64,000 bases of DNA from Roseibium sp. MMSF_3544 (GCF_030732845.1 NZ_JASHKA010000017.1:62001-126000); one strand, 5' to 3'; counted from the stretch's first letter, positions 25,283 to 34,750 are shown. Numbers and translations: made by a program. The notes: a model not told the origin generated them from the letters alone.

Positions 25283-26677
25283 TTACCTCAACCAACCGTC
25301 CTTCTTCAACACGTCGAGCGTATCGTCGAGCGTCTTTTGGACGGTCTCGACCAGGAAGTCTGCCTCTTCGTGGCTGAGCACCAGCGGCGGCGAGATGATC
25401 ATGCTGTCGCGCACAGCCCGCATCACCATGCCGTTCTGGAATGAAATGTCCCGGCAAATCGTTCCGACGGTGCCCGTGTCGGGAAAGGCTTTCTTCAGAT
25501 CGCTCTTGTCCGGCACCAGTTCCAGCGCACCGACAAGCCCAGTCATGCGGGATTCCCCGATCAGTGGGTGATCGCCAAGCTTCAGCCAGCGCTCCTGAAG
25601 ATATGGACCGATATCGGTCCTGACCCTCTCAACAAGGCCTTCACGCTCAATGAGCTCCAGGTTGGCGAGCGCGGCGGCTGCACAGACCGGATGTCCCGAA
25701 TAGGTGTAGCCGTGATTGAAATCCTCCCCGGCCTTCATCAGGCCTTCGGCAACCCGGTCGGACACAAGCACACCGCCCATCGGCAGATAGCCGGAGGTCA
25801 GGCCCTTGGCGATCGGCATCAGGTCCGGTTCCAGGCCGTAATAGTCCGAGCCGAACCATTCTCCAAGACGGCCGAAACCGCAGATGACCTCGTCGGCAAC
25901 GAACAGAATGTCACGCTCTTTCAGGATGCGGCGGACTTCCGGCCAGTAGTTGTCGGGCGGAATGATCACGCCGCCGGCACCCTGGATCGGTTCGGCGATG
26001 AAGGCCGCGACCTTGTTCTCGCCAATCTCGTCGATCGCCTGTTCCAGTTTGCGCGCCGCATGGATACCGAACTCTTCCGGGCTCATGTCCTGGCCTTCGC
26101 CGAACCAGTAGGGCTGGTCGATGTGGTGAACGCCGGAAACCGGAAGATCGCCCTGGGCGTGCATCGTCTTCATGCCGCCAAGGCTCGTGCCGGCAAGCGT
26201 CGAACCGTGATAGCCGTTCCAGCGCCCGATAATCACCTTCTTGTCGGGCTGCCCCATCTTGTCCCAATAGGTACGCACCATGCGGAACACGGTGTCGTTA
26301 GCTTCCGATCCCGACGAGCAGTAAAAGACCGTGTTGACATGGTCCGGCGCGAGTTTGGCCAGCTTTTCCGAGAGGGCGATTGCGGGCGGATGGGTGGTCT
26401 TGAAGAACGTGTTGTAATAGGCAAGCTCGCTCATCTGACGGTAGACGGCGTCGGCAATCTCCGTGCGCCCGTGGCCGACCTGAACGCACCAGAGACCGGC
26501 CATGCCGTCGAGGATTTTCCGTCCCTCGGAGTCCGTCAGCCAGACACCGTTCGCGCTGGTGATGATCCGGCTGCCTTCCTCGTTTAGCGATTTCATGTCC
26601 GAAAACGGATGCCAGTGGTGCGCAGCGTCGATTTCCTGCAACGCCTTGGTCGGGTAGATGTTGGAATGGGCCGTCAT
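25283..26677 (-). CDS. spuC: Class III aminotransferase, putrescine/polyamine-pyruvate type
   Basis: The 464-residue PLP enzyme moves the terminal amino group of an omega-amino compound, likely putrescine or another diamine, to pyruvate. Characteristic segments are YCSSGSEANDTVFRMVR (phosphate binding), NGYHGSTLAGTSLGG, FVADEVICGFGRLG, and the PLP lysine in IAKGLTSGYLPMGG. It is closest to SpuC-like enzymes of polyamine catabolism. The ATG at 26677 opens MTAHSNIYPTKAL. It is 33 bp downstream of the glutamine-synthetase-like gene and faces away from the PotFGHI operon, all in one polyamine locus. Confidence 0.88.
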   Translation of the reverse strand: MTAHSNIYPTKALQEIDAAHHWHPFSDMKSLNEEGSRIITSANGVWLTDSEGRKILDGMAGLWCVQVGHGRTEIADAVYRQMSELAYYNTFFKTTHPPAIALSEKLAKLAPDHVNTVFYCSSGSEANDTVFRMVRTYWDKMGQPDKKVIIGRWNGYHGSTLAGTSLGGMKTMHAQGDLPVSGVHHIDQPYWFGEGQDMSPEEFGIHAARKLEQAIDEIGENKVAAFIAEPIQGAGGVIIPPDNYWPEVRRILKERDILFVADEVICGFGRLGEWFGSDYYGLEPDLMPIAKGLTSGYLPMGGVLVSDRVAEGLMKAGEDFNHGYTYSGHPVCAAAALANLELIEREGLVERVRTDIGPYLQERWLKLGDHPLIGESRMTGLVGALELVPDKSDLKKAFPDTGTVGTICRDISFQNGMVMRAVRDSMIISPPLVLSHEEADFLVETVQKTLDDTLDVLKKDGWLR

Positions 26678-26710
26678 GGCATGAACTCCAAAAGAGGGCA
26701 GTGGCGTTGA

Positions 26711-28117
26711 TCAGACATTGAGCAGGAGATATTCCCGCTCCCAGGGACTGATCACGGACATGAAGGTCTCGAATTCCTCGTATTTGATTGCGCGATAGGT
26801 AGCGACGAACTTCTCGCCAAAGATCTCAATCATTTCGTCGGAATTTTCGAATTTCGCGACAGCCTCGGGCAGGCCGCGCGGCAAGGACTTGGCAAGCTCG
26901 GAGCAGTCGTCTGTCTTGGGAGCGTCCGGCTTCAGTTCGTTGATGATGCCGAGGTAGCCGCACGCAAGGCTAGCCGCAATGGAAAGATAGGGGTTCGCAT
27001 CCGAACCCGGTATCCGGTTCTCAAGTCGGCGCGCTTCCGGACTGGAGTAGGGCACGCGTAGTCCGACGGTACGGTTGTCGTAGCCCCAATAGACATTGAC
27101 CGGCGACGTCGAGACTTTCGAAAAGCGCCGGTAGGAATTGACGAACGGCGCCATGATGCAGGTGACCGTCGGCAGGTATGTCTGATGCCCGGCAATGAAT
27201 GACAGGAACGCAGGCGTTTCCTCGCCATTCTCGCCGGAAAAGATGTTCTTGCCGGTTTCCCTGTCGATCACCGACTGGTGGATATGCATCGCCGATCCTG
27301 GCTGATGCGACATGGGTTTCGACATGAACGTTGCGTACATCTCGTGCCTGAGTGCCGCTTCCCGGATCGTGCGCTTGAACAGGAACACCTGGTCGGCAAG
27401 GGCAAGCGGATTGCCATGACGCAGATTGATTTCCATCTGCGCGGCGCCTTCCTCGTGGATCATCGTATCGATCTCAAGGCCTTGCTTTTCGGACAGGTCG
27501 TAAATGTCGTCGATCAGGTCATCGAATTCATTGAGAGCCGAAATCGAATAGGACTGGCGTCCGACTTCGGGCCGCCCGGAGCGGCCCGTCGGCGGCTCCA
27601 GAGGATAGTCCGGATCGGTATTGGGCCGCACCAGATAGAACTCGACCTCCGGTGCAATCACCGGCTGCCAGCCCTTGTCTTCATAGAGTTTCAGGACGCG
27701 CTTCAGAACATTGCGCGGGGCGGTTTCCACCGGGGCTCCCTGGCGCGTATAGGCGTCATGGATGAGCTGTGCAGTCGGGTCGGTCTCCCAGGGCACGGTT
27801 GTCAGTGTGCTGTAGTCGGCCCGGAAATAAAGGTCACCGTCGGTCGGATTGTGCTGGAACCGCTCATCATCGTCCGGATAGTCGCCCGAAATGGTCTGCG
27901 CGAAGATCGAGGCCGGCATGGTCATGACAGGACCTGAAAAGAACTTCTCGACCGGCATCATCTTGCCCCGGGCAACACCGGCAATGTCCGGAACGATGCA
28001 CTCGATGTCCTCGATATTGCGTGCGTGCAGCCACTCCCGTGCAGCATCACCGTCCGGGACGCCGCGCAAACTGTCCGCAATGTCCAGGCGGCTACTTGCT
28101 GGCGTTTGATCACTCAC
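26711..28117 (-). CDS. puuA: Glutamine synthetase-like enzyme, probable gamma-glutamylputrescine synthetase
   Basis: The enzyme (468 residues) belongs to the glutamine synthetase superfamily: APEVEFYLV and EEGAAQMEINLRHGNP hold metal/glutamate ligands, and HIHQSV and NRIPGSDANPYL follow. In this context the likely reaction is ATP-dependent joining of glutamate to putrescine, the first step of the Puu pathway. The start is a GTG at 28117 with GGAGCCCGTC just upstream; the frame is open to 28225, but that start would lie inside the GntR-type operator. Expression is probably controlled by the adjacent GntR regulator. Confidence 0.85.
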   Translation of the reverse strand: MSDQTPASSRLDIADSLRGVPDGDAAREWLHARNIEDIECIVPDIAGVARGKMMPVEKFFSGPVMTMPASIFAQTISGDYPDDDERFQHNPTDGDLYFRADYSTLTTVPWETDPTAQLIHDAYTRQGAPVETAPRNVLKRVLKLYEDKGWQPVIAPEVEFYLVRPNTDPDYPLEPPTGRSGRPEVGRQSYSISALNEFDDLIDDIYDLSEKQGLEIDTMIHEEGAAQMEINLRHGNPLALADQVFLFKRTIREAALRHEMYATFMSKPMSHQPGSAMHIHQSVIDRETGKNIFSGENGEETPAFLSFIAGHQTYLPTVTCIMAPFVNSYRRFSKVSTSPVNVYWGYDNRTVGLRVPYSSPEARRLENRIPGSDANPYLSIAASLACGYLGIINELKPDAPKTDDCSELAKSLPRGLPEAVAKFENSDEMIEIFGEKFVATYRAIKYEEFETFMSVISPWEREYLLLNV

Positions 28118-28212
28118 GACGGGCTCCAAAGGTTTGGCACGCAATGCGTGCCTGGAAAATTGTCTGGTCGTCTCCGCCAGCCTCCAAAGCCTGATGCATG
28201 ACGGTGTAACCA

Positions 28213-28230
28213 ATTTTGTGATCACAAAAT
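28213..28230. promoter_or_regulatory. GntR/FadR-type operator upstream of the puuA-like gene
   Basis: ATTTTGTGATCACAAAAT is a perfect 18-bp palindrome about 96 bp upstream of the puuA-like GTG start. Its core GTGATCAC occurs again at 29032-29039, on the far side of the GntR gene. The spacing and symmetry suit a FadR-subfamily dimer. Confidence 0.8.
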
Positions 28231-28259
28231 GACACGGTCTTGAACGGGGATCAACCGTC

Positions 28260-28967
28260 TCAGGTCCCGTTCAGGATTTCATTCCCAAGAATACCCATGC
28301 CGTCGGCGATGTCGCCCGCGATCGCATCCCGCAGCGCCTGGTTGTCCTGCTGTTCGATGGCTCGGATCGCTTCCTTGTGGTGGTCGACAAGGCTCGCCGT
28401 GCCCACCCTGCCGTATACGGTGCGCATGAACGGGGCAAACTGGAGCCAGAGGCTGTCGATCAGTGGCAGGAGCACCTTTGAATTTGACGCCCGGTAGAGA
28501 TGAAAGTGGAAAGCGTGGTTCAGCCGCATATAGGCCTCCGCATCCCCGTTGACGATGCGCTGGTCAATATCGTCGTCAATGGCGGTCAGGACCTTGACAT
28601 CGCGCGCCGAAAGGTTGGAAAGAGCCCGCTCTGCAAGCTCTGGTTCCAGCAAAAGCCTGGCTTTCACGACTTCGTCGAACCTGTCCTTCGTCATGTCCGG
28701 AACCTGCACGCGACCGTTGCTTTTCACCTCCAGCGCGTTTTCCGCCGAGAGCCTTTGCAAGACTTCGCGGACCGGCATCGGGCTGACGCCCAGCTCACCC
28801 GCAAGTCCCCTGATCGTCACGGCCTTTCCCGGAATGAAGCGGCCCGTCAGAAGGCCCGCGCGGATAGCTGTGTCGACTTGCCCACGCGTTGCGCCGCGTG
28901 CGGAAGAAGGCGCATCGGCGGCCCCGTCTTTCGGACCGGCTGTGGAAACGGAACGCTGGGCTGCCAA
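28260..28967 (-). CDS. GntR-family regulator (FadR/FCD subfamily), putative polyamine regulator
   Basis: The N-terminal winged helix (TIRGLAGELGVSPMPVREVLQRLSAENALEV) is followed by an all-helical FCD effector domain with metal-ligand-like D and H residues (LNHAFHFHLYRAS and VDHHKEAI). I placed the start at TTG 28967 (GGGAG seven bases upstream; 235 residues). The frame is also open to a GTG at 29039, which would lie within the second GTGATCAC site. It is flanked by the two operator-like palindromes. It probably represses both polyamine-utilisation arms until putrescine or a derivative binds. Confidence 0.85.
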   Translation of the reverse strand: MAAQRSVSTAGPKDGAADAPSSARGATRGQVDTAIRAGLLTGRFIPGKAVTIRGLAGELGVSPMPVREVLQRLSAENALEVKSNGRVQVPDMTKDRFDEVVKARLLLEPELAERALSNLSARDVKVLTAIDDDIDQRIVNGDAEAYMRLNHAFHFHLYRASNSKVLLPLIDSLWLQFAPFMRTVYGRVGTASLVDHHKEAIRAIEQQDNQALRDAIAGDIADGMGILGNEILNGT

Positions 28968-29031
28968 CTCGGTCTCCCGATCATTAAAAACAGTCAATCT
29001 GTGCGATCTGCCTTGACAGTCATTTACGAAA

Positions 29032-29039
29032 GTGATCAC
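29032..29039. promoter_or_regulatory. Second GTGATCAC site, between gntR and the divergent synthetase gene
   Basis: GTGATCAC recurs here, flanked by AAA and ATTTTT, so the symmetry is looser than at 28213-28230. It lies in the divergent region between the regulator and the 29123 glutamine synthetase-like gene, where it could control both. Confidence 0.6.
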
Positions 29040-29122
29040 ATTTTTGAAAATGAAGCAAACAAAAGCTGCGGCCGGTGTCCCGCTTTCGCATCGGAACCGA
29101 TCAGTCTGAAAGCAGGGGTTTT

Positions 29123-30511
29123 ATGAACGAACTTCCCCATCAGATTCTTGAACATCCGGCTGAACCCGGGTGGAAGACGGAGTTTGATGCCTTTCTCGCC
29201 GCCAATCCGGATCTGGACACGCTTGAAGTCATCCTGCCGGATACCAACGGCGTTTTGCGCGGCAAGTGGTTGCCCGGCAAGACCCTTCCCAAGGTGTTCG
29301 AACAGGGCGTGGCCTTTCCCTATTCCCTGTTCGGCCTGGATGTCTGGGGGCGTGAAGTGGAAGCCACCGGCATGCATCTGGAGACCGGAGACAAGGACGG
29401 TGTCTGCTGGCCGATCCCGGAAACCCTGAAACTTGTGCCCTGGACCGAACGCAAGACGGCACAGGTGCTGTTGTCCATGTACGACCGGGACGGTCAGCCA
29501 TTCCTGGCCGATCCGCGTCACGTCCTGGAAAACATGGTGGACCGGCTGAAGTCGGAATTCGGCGTAACAGCGACCTGCGCTTTCGAGCTTGAATTCTACC
29601 TGTTTGAGGAAAGCGAGGGCGACTGGACCGAACAGCCCAAACCACTGTTCTCGACCCACCTTGGCCCGGCGCGCCAGAACATGTACGCGCTCTCCGATCT
29701 TGAGGCGCTGCTTCCCGTCGTTGATGATTTGCGCAAGGCATGCGAGGCGCAGGGCATTCCGGCGGATGCAGCCGTTTCCGAGGCGGCGCCCGGCCAGTTT
29801 GAACTCAATCTTCACCACCGCCGCAACCCATTGCTGGCGGCGGATGATGTCGTGCTGCTGCGGCGCCTTGTTGCCGGCGTGGCGCGCAAGCATGAACTCA
29901 AGGCCTCGTTCATGGCCAAACCTTTCGTGGAGTGGCCGGGCAACGGCATGCATGTTCATGTTTCCATGGAAGACGAGAACGGCAATCTGTTCGCGGATCC
30001 GGACAAGGGGCCCGAACGCCTGGGGCATGCCATAAACGGCCTGCTGAAGACCATGCCGGAAGCACTTTTGTTGTTCATCTCGACGTTCAACGGCTTCCGC
30101 CGGATGCAGCCGGGGTCTTATGCACCCGCTTCGATCTGCTGGGGGTATGACAACCGCTCTGTCGCGCTTCGGGTTCCGGCATCCAGCCCGGACGCAGCAC
30201 GCGTCGAGCACAGGATCGCGGGTGCGGATGCTAATCCCTACCTGGTGCTGACCGGTATTCTGGCCGGCATGCTGGAAGGTCTTGTTCAGAAAAAGGAACC
30301 TCCGGCACCGGTGACCGGGAATGCCTATGAAAAACGGAAGAAACGCCTCACGCCCTGGATGGACGAGGCCATTGACGCCTTCGAAGCCTCCAAGCTGATG
30401 AAGAAGGCCGTGGGACCGGAAATGCACAAGGTGCTGACAGAGATCAAGCGGGAGGAGTTGAACGAATTCGGACGGGAGATCTCGTCACTCGAGCGGCAGA
30501 CCTATTTATAA
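29123..30511 (+). CDS. Second glutamine synthetase-like enzyme of the polyamine locus
   Basis: The 462-residue protein is another GS-superfamily ligase. It has CAFELEFYLFEE, APGQFELNLHHRRNP, HVHVSMEDENG and CWGYDNRSVALRVP. It differs throughout from the puuA-like protein at 26711, so it is a diverged paralogue rather than a recent duplicate. It may handle another amine (spermidine, agmatine or an alkylamine); this is inference from context. ATG 29123 has AGGGG upstream and is preferred to the upstream in-frame ATG. It is divergent from the GntR gene and lies 150 bp before potF. Confidence 0.85.
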   Translation: MNELPHQILEHPAEPGWKTEFDAFLAANPDLDTLEVILPDTNGVLRGKWLPGKTLPKVFEQGVAFPYSLFGLDVWGREVEATGMHLETGDKDGVCWPIPETLKLVPWTERKTAQVLLSMYDRDGQPFLADPRHVLENMVDRLKSEFGVTATCAFELEFYLFEESEGDWTEQPKPLFSTHLGPARQNMYALSDLEALLPVVDDLRKACEAQGIPADAAVSEAAPGQFELNLHHRRNPLLAADDVVLLRRLVAGVARKHELKASFMAKPFVEWPGNGMHVHVSMEDENGNLFADPDKGPERLGHAINGLLKTMPEALLLFISTFNGFRRMQPGSYAPASICWGYDNRSVALRVPASSPDAARVEHRIAGADANPYLVLTGILAGMLEGLVQKKEPPAPVTGNAYEKRKKRLTPWMDEAIDAFEASKLMKKAVGPEMHKVLTEIKREELNEFGREISSLERQTYL

Positions 30512-30661
30512 GGCAGCTACTGCCCGAAATCGATGCTGGACAAAAACCCGGGCCATCGCCAATCTGCAGTGGAACAGGGATGGAACCAAACGGGAATGTC
30601 CGTTTACTATCAGGGACAAGGCCGCAAAAGGCCGCCGTCAAACCTCTGAGGGGAGTTCAGA

Positions 30662-31756
30662 ATGAAAGTGAAAAGCTTGTTGACCGGAGTTGCAGCACTC
30701 AGCCTGTTGGGCGGTGCTGCATTTGCGCAGGACCGCACCGTCAATGTTTACAACTGGTCCGACTATATCGATGAATCGATCCTGGAAGACTTTACCAAGG
30801 AAACCGGCATCAAGGTCGTCTATGACGTCTTTGACAGCAACGAGGTTCTGGAGACCAAGCTTCTTGCCGGCGGCACCGGATATGACGTCGTCGTTCCGAC
30901 CGGTACGTTCCTGGCACGTCAGATCCAGGCAGGCGCGTTTTCCGAGCTGGACAAGTCCAAGCTGACCAACATGGGCAACATGTGGAAGGACATTGAGGAG
31001 CGCGTCGAAAAGTACGATCCGGGAAATGCCTATTCGATCAATTACATGTGGGGCACCACCGGCATCGGCTACAATGTCGGCAAGGTGAAGGAAATCCTCG
31101 GCGAAGACGCGCCGGTCGACAGCTGGGATCTCCTGTTCAAGCCTGAGAATGTCGAAAAACTCAAGGATTGCGGCGTCTTCATGCTCGACGCGCCCACGGA
31201 AATGATCCCGGCGGCGCTGAATTATCTCGGCCTCGACCCGGATAGCAAGGACCCTGCGGAGATCGAAAAGGCCGGCGACCTGCTCAAGACCATACGGCCG
31301 AGCATTCAGAAGTACCATTCTTCTGAATACATCAACGCGCTTGCGAACGGCGACATCTGCGTTGCGGTTGGCTGGTCCGGCGACGTTCTGCAGGCGCGCG
31401 ACCGTGCTGCCGAGGCAGACAATGGCGTGACCGTTGAATATGCGATCCCAAAGGAGGGCGCGCAGATGTGGTTCGACCAGATGGCGATCCCTGCGGATGC
31501 GCCGAACATGGAAGAAGCGCATGAGTTCCTGAATTACATCATGCGGCCTGACGTCATGGCGAAAGCGTCCAACTACGTTTATTTCGCCAACGGCAACAAG
31601 GCGTCGCAGGAACTGCTGAACGAGGACGTGATCGGCGATACGGCGATCTATCCGGACGAGGAAACGGTCAGCAAGCTCTATACGACCACACCCTACTCGC
31701 CGAAGGTCCAAAGGGTTGTCACCCGGACCTGGACGGCCGTGAAAAGCGGTCAGTAA
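30662..31756 (+). CDS. potF: Polyamine ABC transporter, periplasmic binding protein
   Basis: The 364-residue protein has a Sec signal peptide (about residues 1-22, ending AFAQ) and PotF/SpuD-type segments: NVYNWSDYIDESILEDF, FDSNEVLETKLL, and GWSGDVLQAR, where aromatic and acidic residues bind the polyamine. Family members favour putrescine or spermidine. ATG 30662 follows GAGGGGAGTTCAGA. A hairpin between this gene and the ATPase gene probably lowers distal expression, giving binding protein in excess. Confidence 0.92.
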   Translation: MKVKSLLTGVAALSLLGGAAFAQDRTVNVYNWSDYIDESILEDFTKETGIKVVYDVFDSNEVLETKLLAGGTGYDVVVPTGTFLARQIQAGAFSELDKSKLTNMGNMWKDIEERVEKYDPGNAYSINYMWGTTGIGYNVGKVKEILGEDAPVDSWDLLFKPENVEKLKDCGVFMLDAPTEMIPAALNYLGLDPDSKDPAEIEKAGDLLKTIRPSIQKYHSSEYINALANGDICVAVGWSGDVLQARDRAAEADNGVTVEYAIPKEGAQMWFDQMAIPADAPNMEEAHEFLNYIMRPDVMAKASNYVYFANGNKASQELLNEDVIGDTAIYPDEETVSKLYTTTPYSPKVQRVVTRTWTAVKSGQ

Positions 31757-31764
31757 CCGACTTC

Positions 31765-31800
31765 GAAAAGCCAGACCCGCCGGATCGGGTCTGGCTTTTC
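31765..31800 (+). terminator. Strong hairpin between potF and potG (partial terminator)
   Basis: GAAAAGCCAGACCCG and its exact inverse flank a six-base loop, ending in CTTTTC. The stem is 15 bp. It ends nine bases after the potF stop region begins and 35 bp before the next start. It may act as a leaky terminator or 3' stabiliser. Confidence 0.8.
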
Positions 31801-31835
31801 ACTTTATGTGGATCTCTTAGGGGTGGGGGATTGTT

Positions 31836-32993
31836 TTGGCGAAGAAATCAATAGGACCGGTGCGCAGGGAGTTCAGTCCCTGGGAGAACACGGATCATCC
31901 GCCCTTCATCGAATTCCGCAATGTCACCAAAAAGTTCGGTGATTTCGTTGCGGTGAAAAACCTGTCCCTGAAAATTTACGAGAAAGAGTTTTTTGCCCTT
32001 CTCGGGGGATCCGGATGCGGCAAGACGACCTTGATGCGCATGCTGGCGGGCTTCGAAACCCCGACCTCCGGACAGATATTCCTCGACGGTCAGGACCTTG
32101 CCGGCATCCCGCCCTACCGGCGCCCCTCCAACATGATGTTTCAGTCTTATGCGCTGTTCCCGCACATGAATGTGGAGAAGAACATCGCTTTCGGTCTGAA
32201 GCAGGACAAGATGCCGGCGGCAGAGATCGAGGCACGCGTTGCAGAAATGCTGCGGCTGACCAAGCTGGAGCAATTTGCCAAGCGCAAGCCGCACCAGCTG
32301 TCAGGCGGCCAACGCCAGCGCGTTGCCCTTGCGCGGTCCCTTGCAAAGCGCCCCAAGGTGCTGCTGCTTGACGAACCGCTCGGTGCCCTGGACCGGAAGC
32401 TGCGCGAAGAAACCCAGTTCGAGCTGATGGGCCTCCAGGAAGACCTCAAGATGACCTTCCTCATCGTGACGCACGATCAGGAAGAGGCCATGACAGTGGC
32501 GGACCGAATTGCCGTGATGGACAAGGGGGAGCTGGTTCAGGTGGCCACACCCTCCGAGATTTACGAAGCGCCCAACTCGAAGTTCGTCGCGGATTTCATA
32601 GGTGACATCAACCTGATCGAAGCCAAGGTCACGGAAAAGACGGAGGCGGTCACCAAGCTGGTTTCGGTCGTGGACGGCTTTGCCATCGAGTGCGATCAGG
32701 AGACCGAGGCAAATGTTGGCGACACGGTCTGGTATGCGATCCGCCCCGAAAAGGTCCGGATTGCGCATGGCCAGACTGAACCCGGTGTCGTCAACCAGAT
32801 CGGCGGCATCGTCTGGGACATTGCCTATCTCGGAGACGTATCGATTATCCATGCCAAGGTCGGCGAAGATGAACACGATACGATCCGGGCAACTTTCACG
32901 AATGTCTCCCGGATGGTCGAAAACCCGATCAAATGGGATGACAACGTCGTGCTGACATTCGACCGGGACGCCGGCGTCATTCTGGCGAGATAG
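31836..32993 (+). CDS. potG: Polyamine ABC transporter, ATP-binding protein
   Basis: The 385-residue ATPase powers PotFGHI uptake. It has Walker A GGSGCGKTT, signature LSGGQRQR, Walker B LLLDEPLGALD, and the switch His in THDQEEA. A C-terminal TOBE domain follows (about residue 300 onward, WYAIRPEKVRI). No ATG fits; the start is a TTG at 31836 with GGTGGGGGA just upstream, giving LAKKSIGPVRREFSPW after the initiator. It is followed by nine bases and potH. Confidence 0.92.
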   Translation: MAKKSIGPVRREFSPWENTDHPPFIEFRNVTKKFGDFVAVKNLSLKIYEKEFFALLGGSGCGKTTLMRMLAGFETPTSGQIFLDGQDLAGIPPYRRPSNMMFQSYALFPHMNVEKNIAFGLKQDKMPAAEIEARVAEMLRLTKLEQFAKRKPHQLSGGQRQRVALARSLAKRPKVLLLDEPLGALDRKLREETQFELMGLQEDLKMTFLIVTHDQEEAMTVADRIAVMDKGELVQVATPSEIYEAPNSKFVADFIGDINLIEAKVTEKTEAVTKLVSVVDGFAIECDQETEANVGDTVWYAIRPEKVRIAHGQTEPGVVNQIGGIVWDIAYLGDVSIIHAKVGEDEHDTIRATFTNVSRMVENPIKWDDNVVLTFDRDAGVILAR

Positions 32994-33002
32994 GAGGGCA
33001 TA

Positions 33003-33932
33003 ATGGACGAAGTACATGTCGCTGCGCCTCCAAGAAGAAGCCTCGGCGCCTGGCTGCTGATTGCAGTTCCCTATTTCTGGCTATTTCTGTTCTTCCTGGC
33101 GCCGTTCCTGATCGTCTTCAAGATTTCCTTGTCGCAGACGGCGATTGCCATCCCGCCCTATGTGCCGACTTTCGACCTCGCCGAAGGATGGCAGGCCTTC
33201 ACCGATAGCCTGTCTGAGTTTTCCCTCGAAAACTATGTCTGGCTGACCGAAGACGCCCTTTACTGGAAGTCCTACGTCTCCTCGGTTTCGATCGCCGCCG
33301 TATCGACCTTTCTGACCTTGCTGATCGGATATCCGATCGCCTATGGGATGGCACGCAGCCCGCAATCGTGGCGTCCCACCCTGTTGATGCTGGTTATCCT
33401 GCCCTTCTGGACAAGCTTCCTGATCCGCGTTTACGCCTGGATCGGGATCCTGAAGAACGAGGGACTGCTCAATCAGTTGCTGTTGTCGCTAGGGCTTATC
33501 AGCGAACCGCTGGTGATCCTGAACACCAATCTCGCGGTCTATATCGGTATCGTCTACTCCTACCTGCCGTTCCTGGTCCTGCCGCTTTACGCCAGCCTGG
33601 AGCGCCTCGACGGAACCTTGCTGGAGGCTGCGGAAGACCTCGGCTGTCCCTCCTGGAAAGCCTTCTGGAAGATCACGGTTCCCTTGTCATTGCCAGGTGT
33701 CATTGCCGGATGTTTTCTGGTCTTCATCCCGGCTGTCGGTGAATTCGTGATCCCCGACCTGCTTGGCGGCTCCGATACGCTGATGATCGGCAAGACATTG
33801 TGGGTCGAGTTCTTCAACAACAGGGATTGGCCGGTCTCCTCGGCCGTTGCAGTGATCCTGCTCCTGATCCTGGTGATCCCGATCGTGCTCTTCCAGAACC
33901 AGCAGCAGAAGATGGCGGAGAAAGAAGGATGA
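33003..33932 (+). CDS. potH: Polyamine ABC transporter permease
   Basis: The 309-residue inner membrane protein has six predicted helices and the EAA loop EAAEDLGCPSWKAFWKITVPLSLPG that contacts the ATPase. Its extended first periplasmic loop is typical of PotH. ATG 33003 follows AGGAGGGCATA. The stop overlaps the potI start as ATGA, a sign of coupled translation. Confidence 0.93.
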   Translation: MDEVHVAAPPRRSLGAWLLIAVPYFWLFLFFLAPFLIVFKISLSQTAIAIPPYVPTFDLAEGWQAFTDSLSEFSLENYVWLTEDALYWKSYVSSVSIAAVSTFLTLLIGYPIAYGMARSPQSWRPTLLMLVILPFWTSFLIRVYAWIGILKNEGLLNQLLLSLGLISEPLVILNTNLAVYIGIVYSYLPFLVLPLYASLERLDGTLLEAAEDLGCPSWKAFWKITVPLSLPGVIAGCFLVFIPAVGEFVIPDLLGGSDTLMIGKTLWVEFFNNRDWPVSSAVAVILLLILVIPIVLFQNQQQKMAEKEG

Positions 33933-34750
33933 CGCGCGGCCCGACCTGGTTCAACATCACTTCGCTGGTTGTCGGCTTTTCGTTCCTCTATCTGCCGATT
34001 GTGCTTTTGGTGATCTATTCCTTCAATGAAAGCCGGCTGGTGACGGTCTGGGGCGGTTTTTCAACCAAGTGGTACGTCTCGCTGTTGCAGAACGATCAGC
34101 TTCTGGATGCGGCTTGGGTCACCTTGCGCGTTGCCTTTACCTCGGCAACCATCGCAACGGTTCTCGGCACCCTGGCGGCCCTTGTTCTGGTGCGCTCCGG
34201 ACGGTTTATCGGACGCTCGCTCTTTTCAGGAATGATTTTCGCACCGCTCGTGATGCCGGAAGTCATCCTTGGCCTTTCGCTGCTGCTTCTCTTCGTGGCG
34301 ATGGATACGGCGCGCGGCTTCTGGACGGTGATGCTGGCACATACGACCTTCGCCATGTGTTATGTCGCCGTTGTGGTTCAATCCCGCCTCGTGGGCTTCG
34401 ACAAGTCCGTGGAAGAAGCGGCTGAAGATCTCGGATGTCCCCCGGTGAAGACGTTTTTTCTGGTCACGCTGCCGATCATTTTGCCTGGCGTTATTGCCGG
34501 ATGGATGCTGGCCTTCACCCTCTCGCTCGACGATCTTGTGATTGCAAGCTTTACCACCGGTCCGGGAGCGACGACGCTGCCGATGAAGATCTATTCCCAG
34601 GTTCGCCTTGGCGTGACGCCCGAAATCAACGCGGTCTGCACCATTCTGGTTGCTCTCGTGACACTCGGCGTGATCGCGGCCTCTATTGCCACCAAGCGCC
34701 AGCAGGTGCAGCGCGAACGCGACGAAAGAGCGGCGTTCGGCGACGGCTGA
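33929..34750 (+). CDS. potI: Polyamine ABC transporter permease
   Basis: The 273-residue second permease has six helices and an EAA loop EEAAEDLGCPPVKTFFLVTLPIILPG. It shares an ATGA overlap with potH, and AGAAGG precedes its start. With potF, potG and potH it completes the importer. No terminator is obvious after the stop. Confidence 0.93.
   Translation: MTRGPTWFNITSLVVGFSFLYLPIVLLVIYSFNESRLVTVWGGFSTKWYVSLLQNDQLLDAAWVTLRVAFTSATIATVLGTLAALVLVRSGRFIGRSLFSGMIFAPLVMPEVILGLSLLLLFVAMDTARGFWTVMLAHTTFAMCYVAVVVQSRLVGFDKSVEEAAEDLGCPPVKTFFLVTLPIILPGVIAGWMLAFTLSLDDLVIASFTTGPGATTLPMKIYSQVRLGVTPEINAVCTILVALVTLGVIAASIATKRQQVQRERDERAAFGDG

Noticed and set aside
29036-30427. 463-codon minus-strand frame antisense to the second glutamine synthetase-like gene
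   Set aside because: The GS-like protein on the plus strand has all its motifs; this frame has none and is a high-GC shadow.
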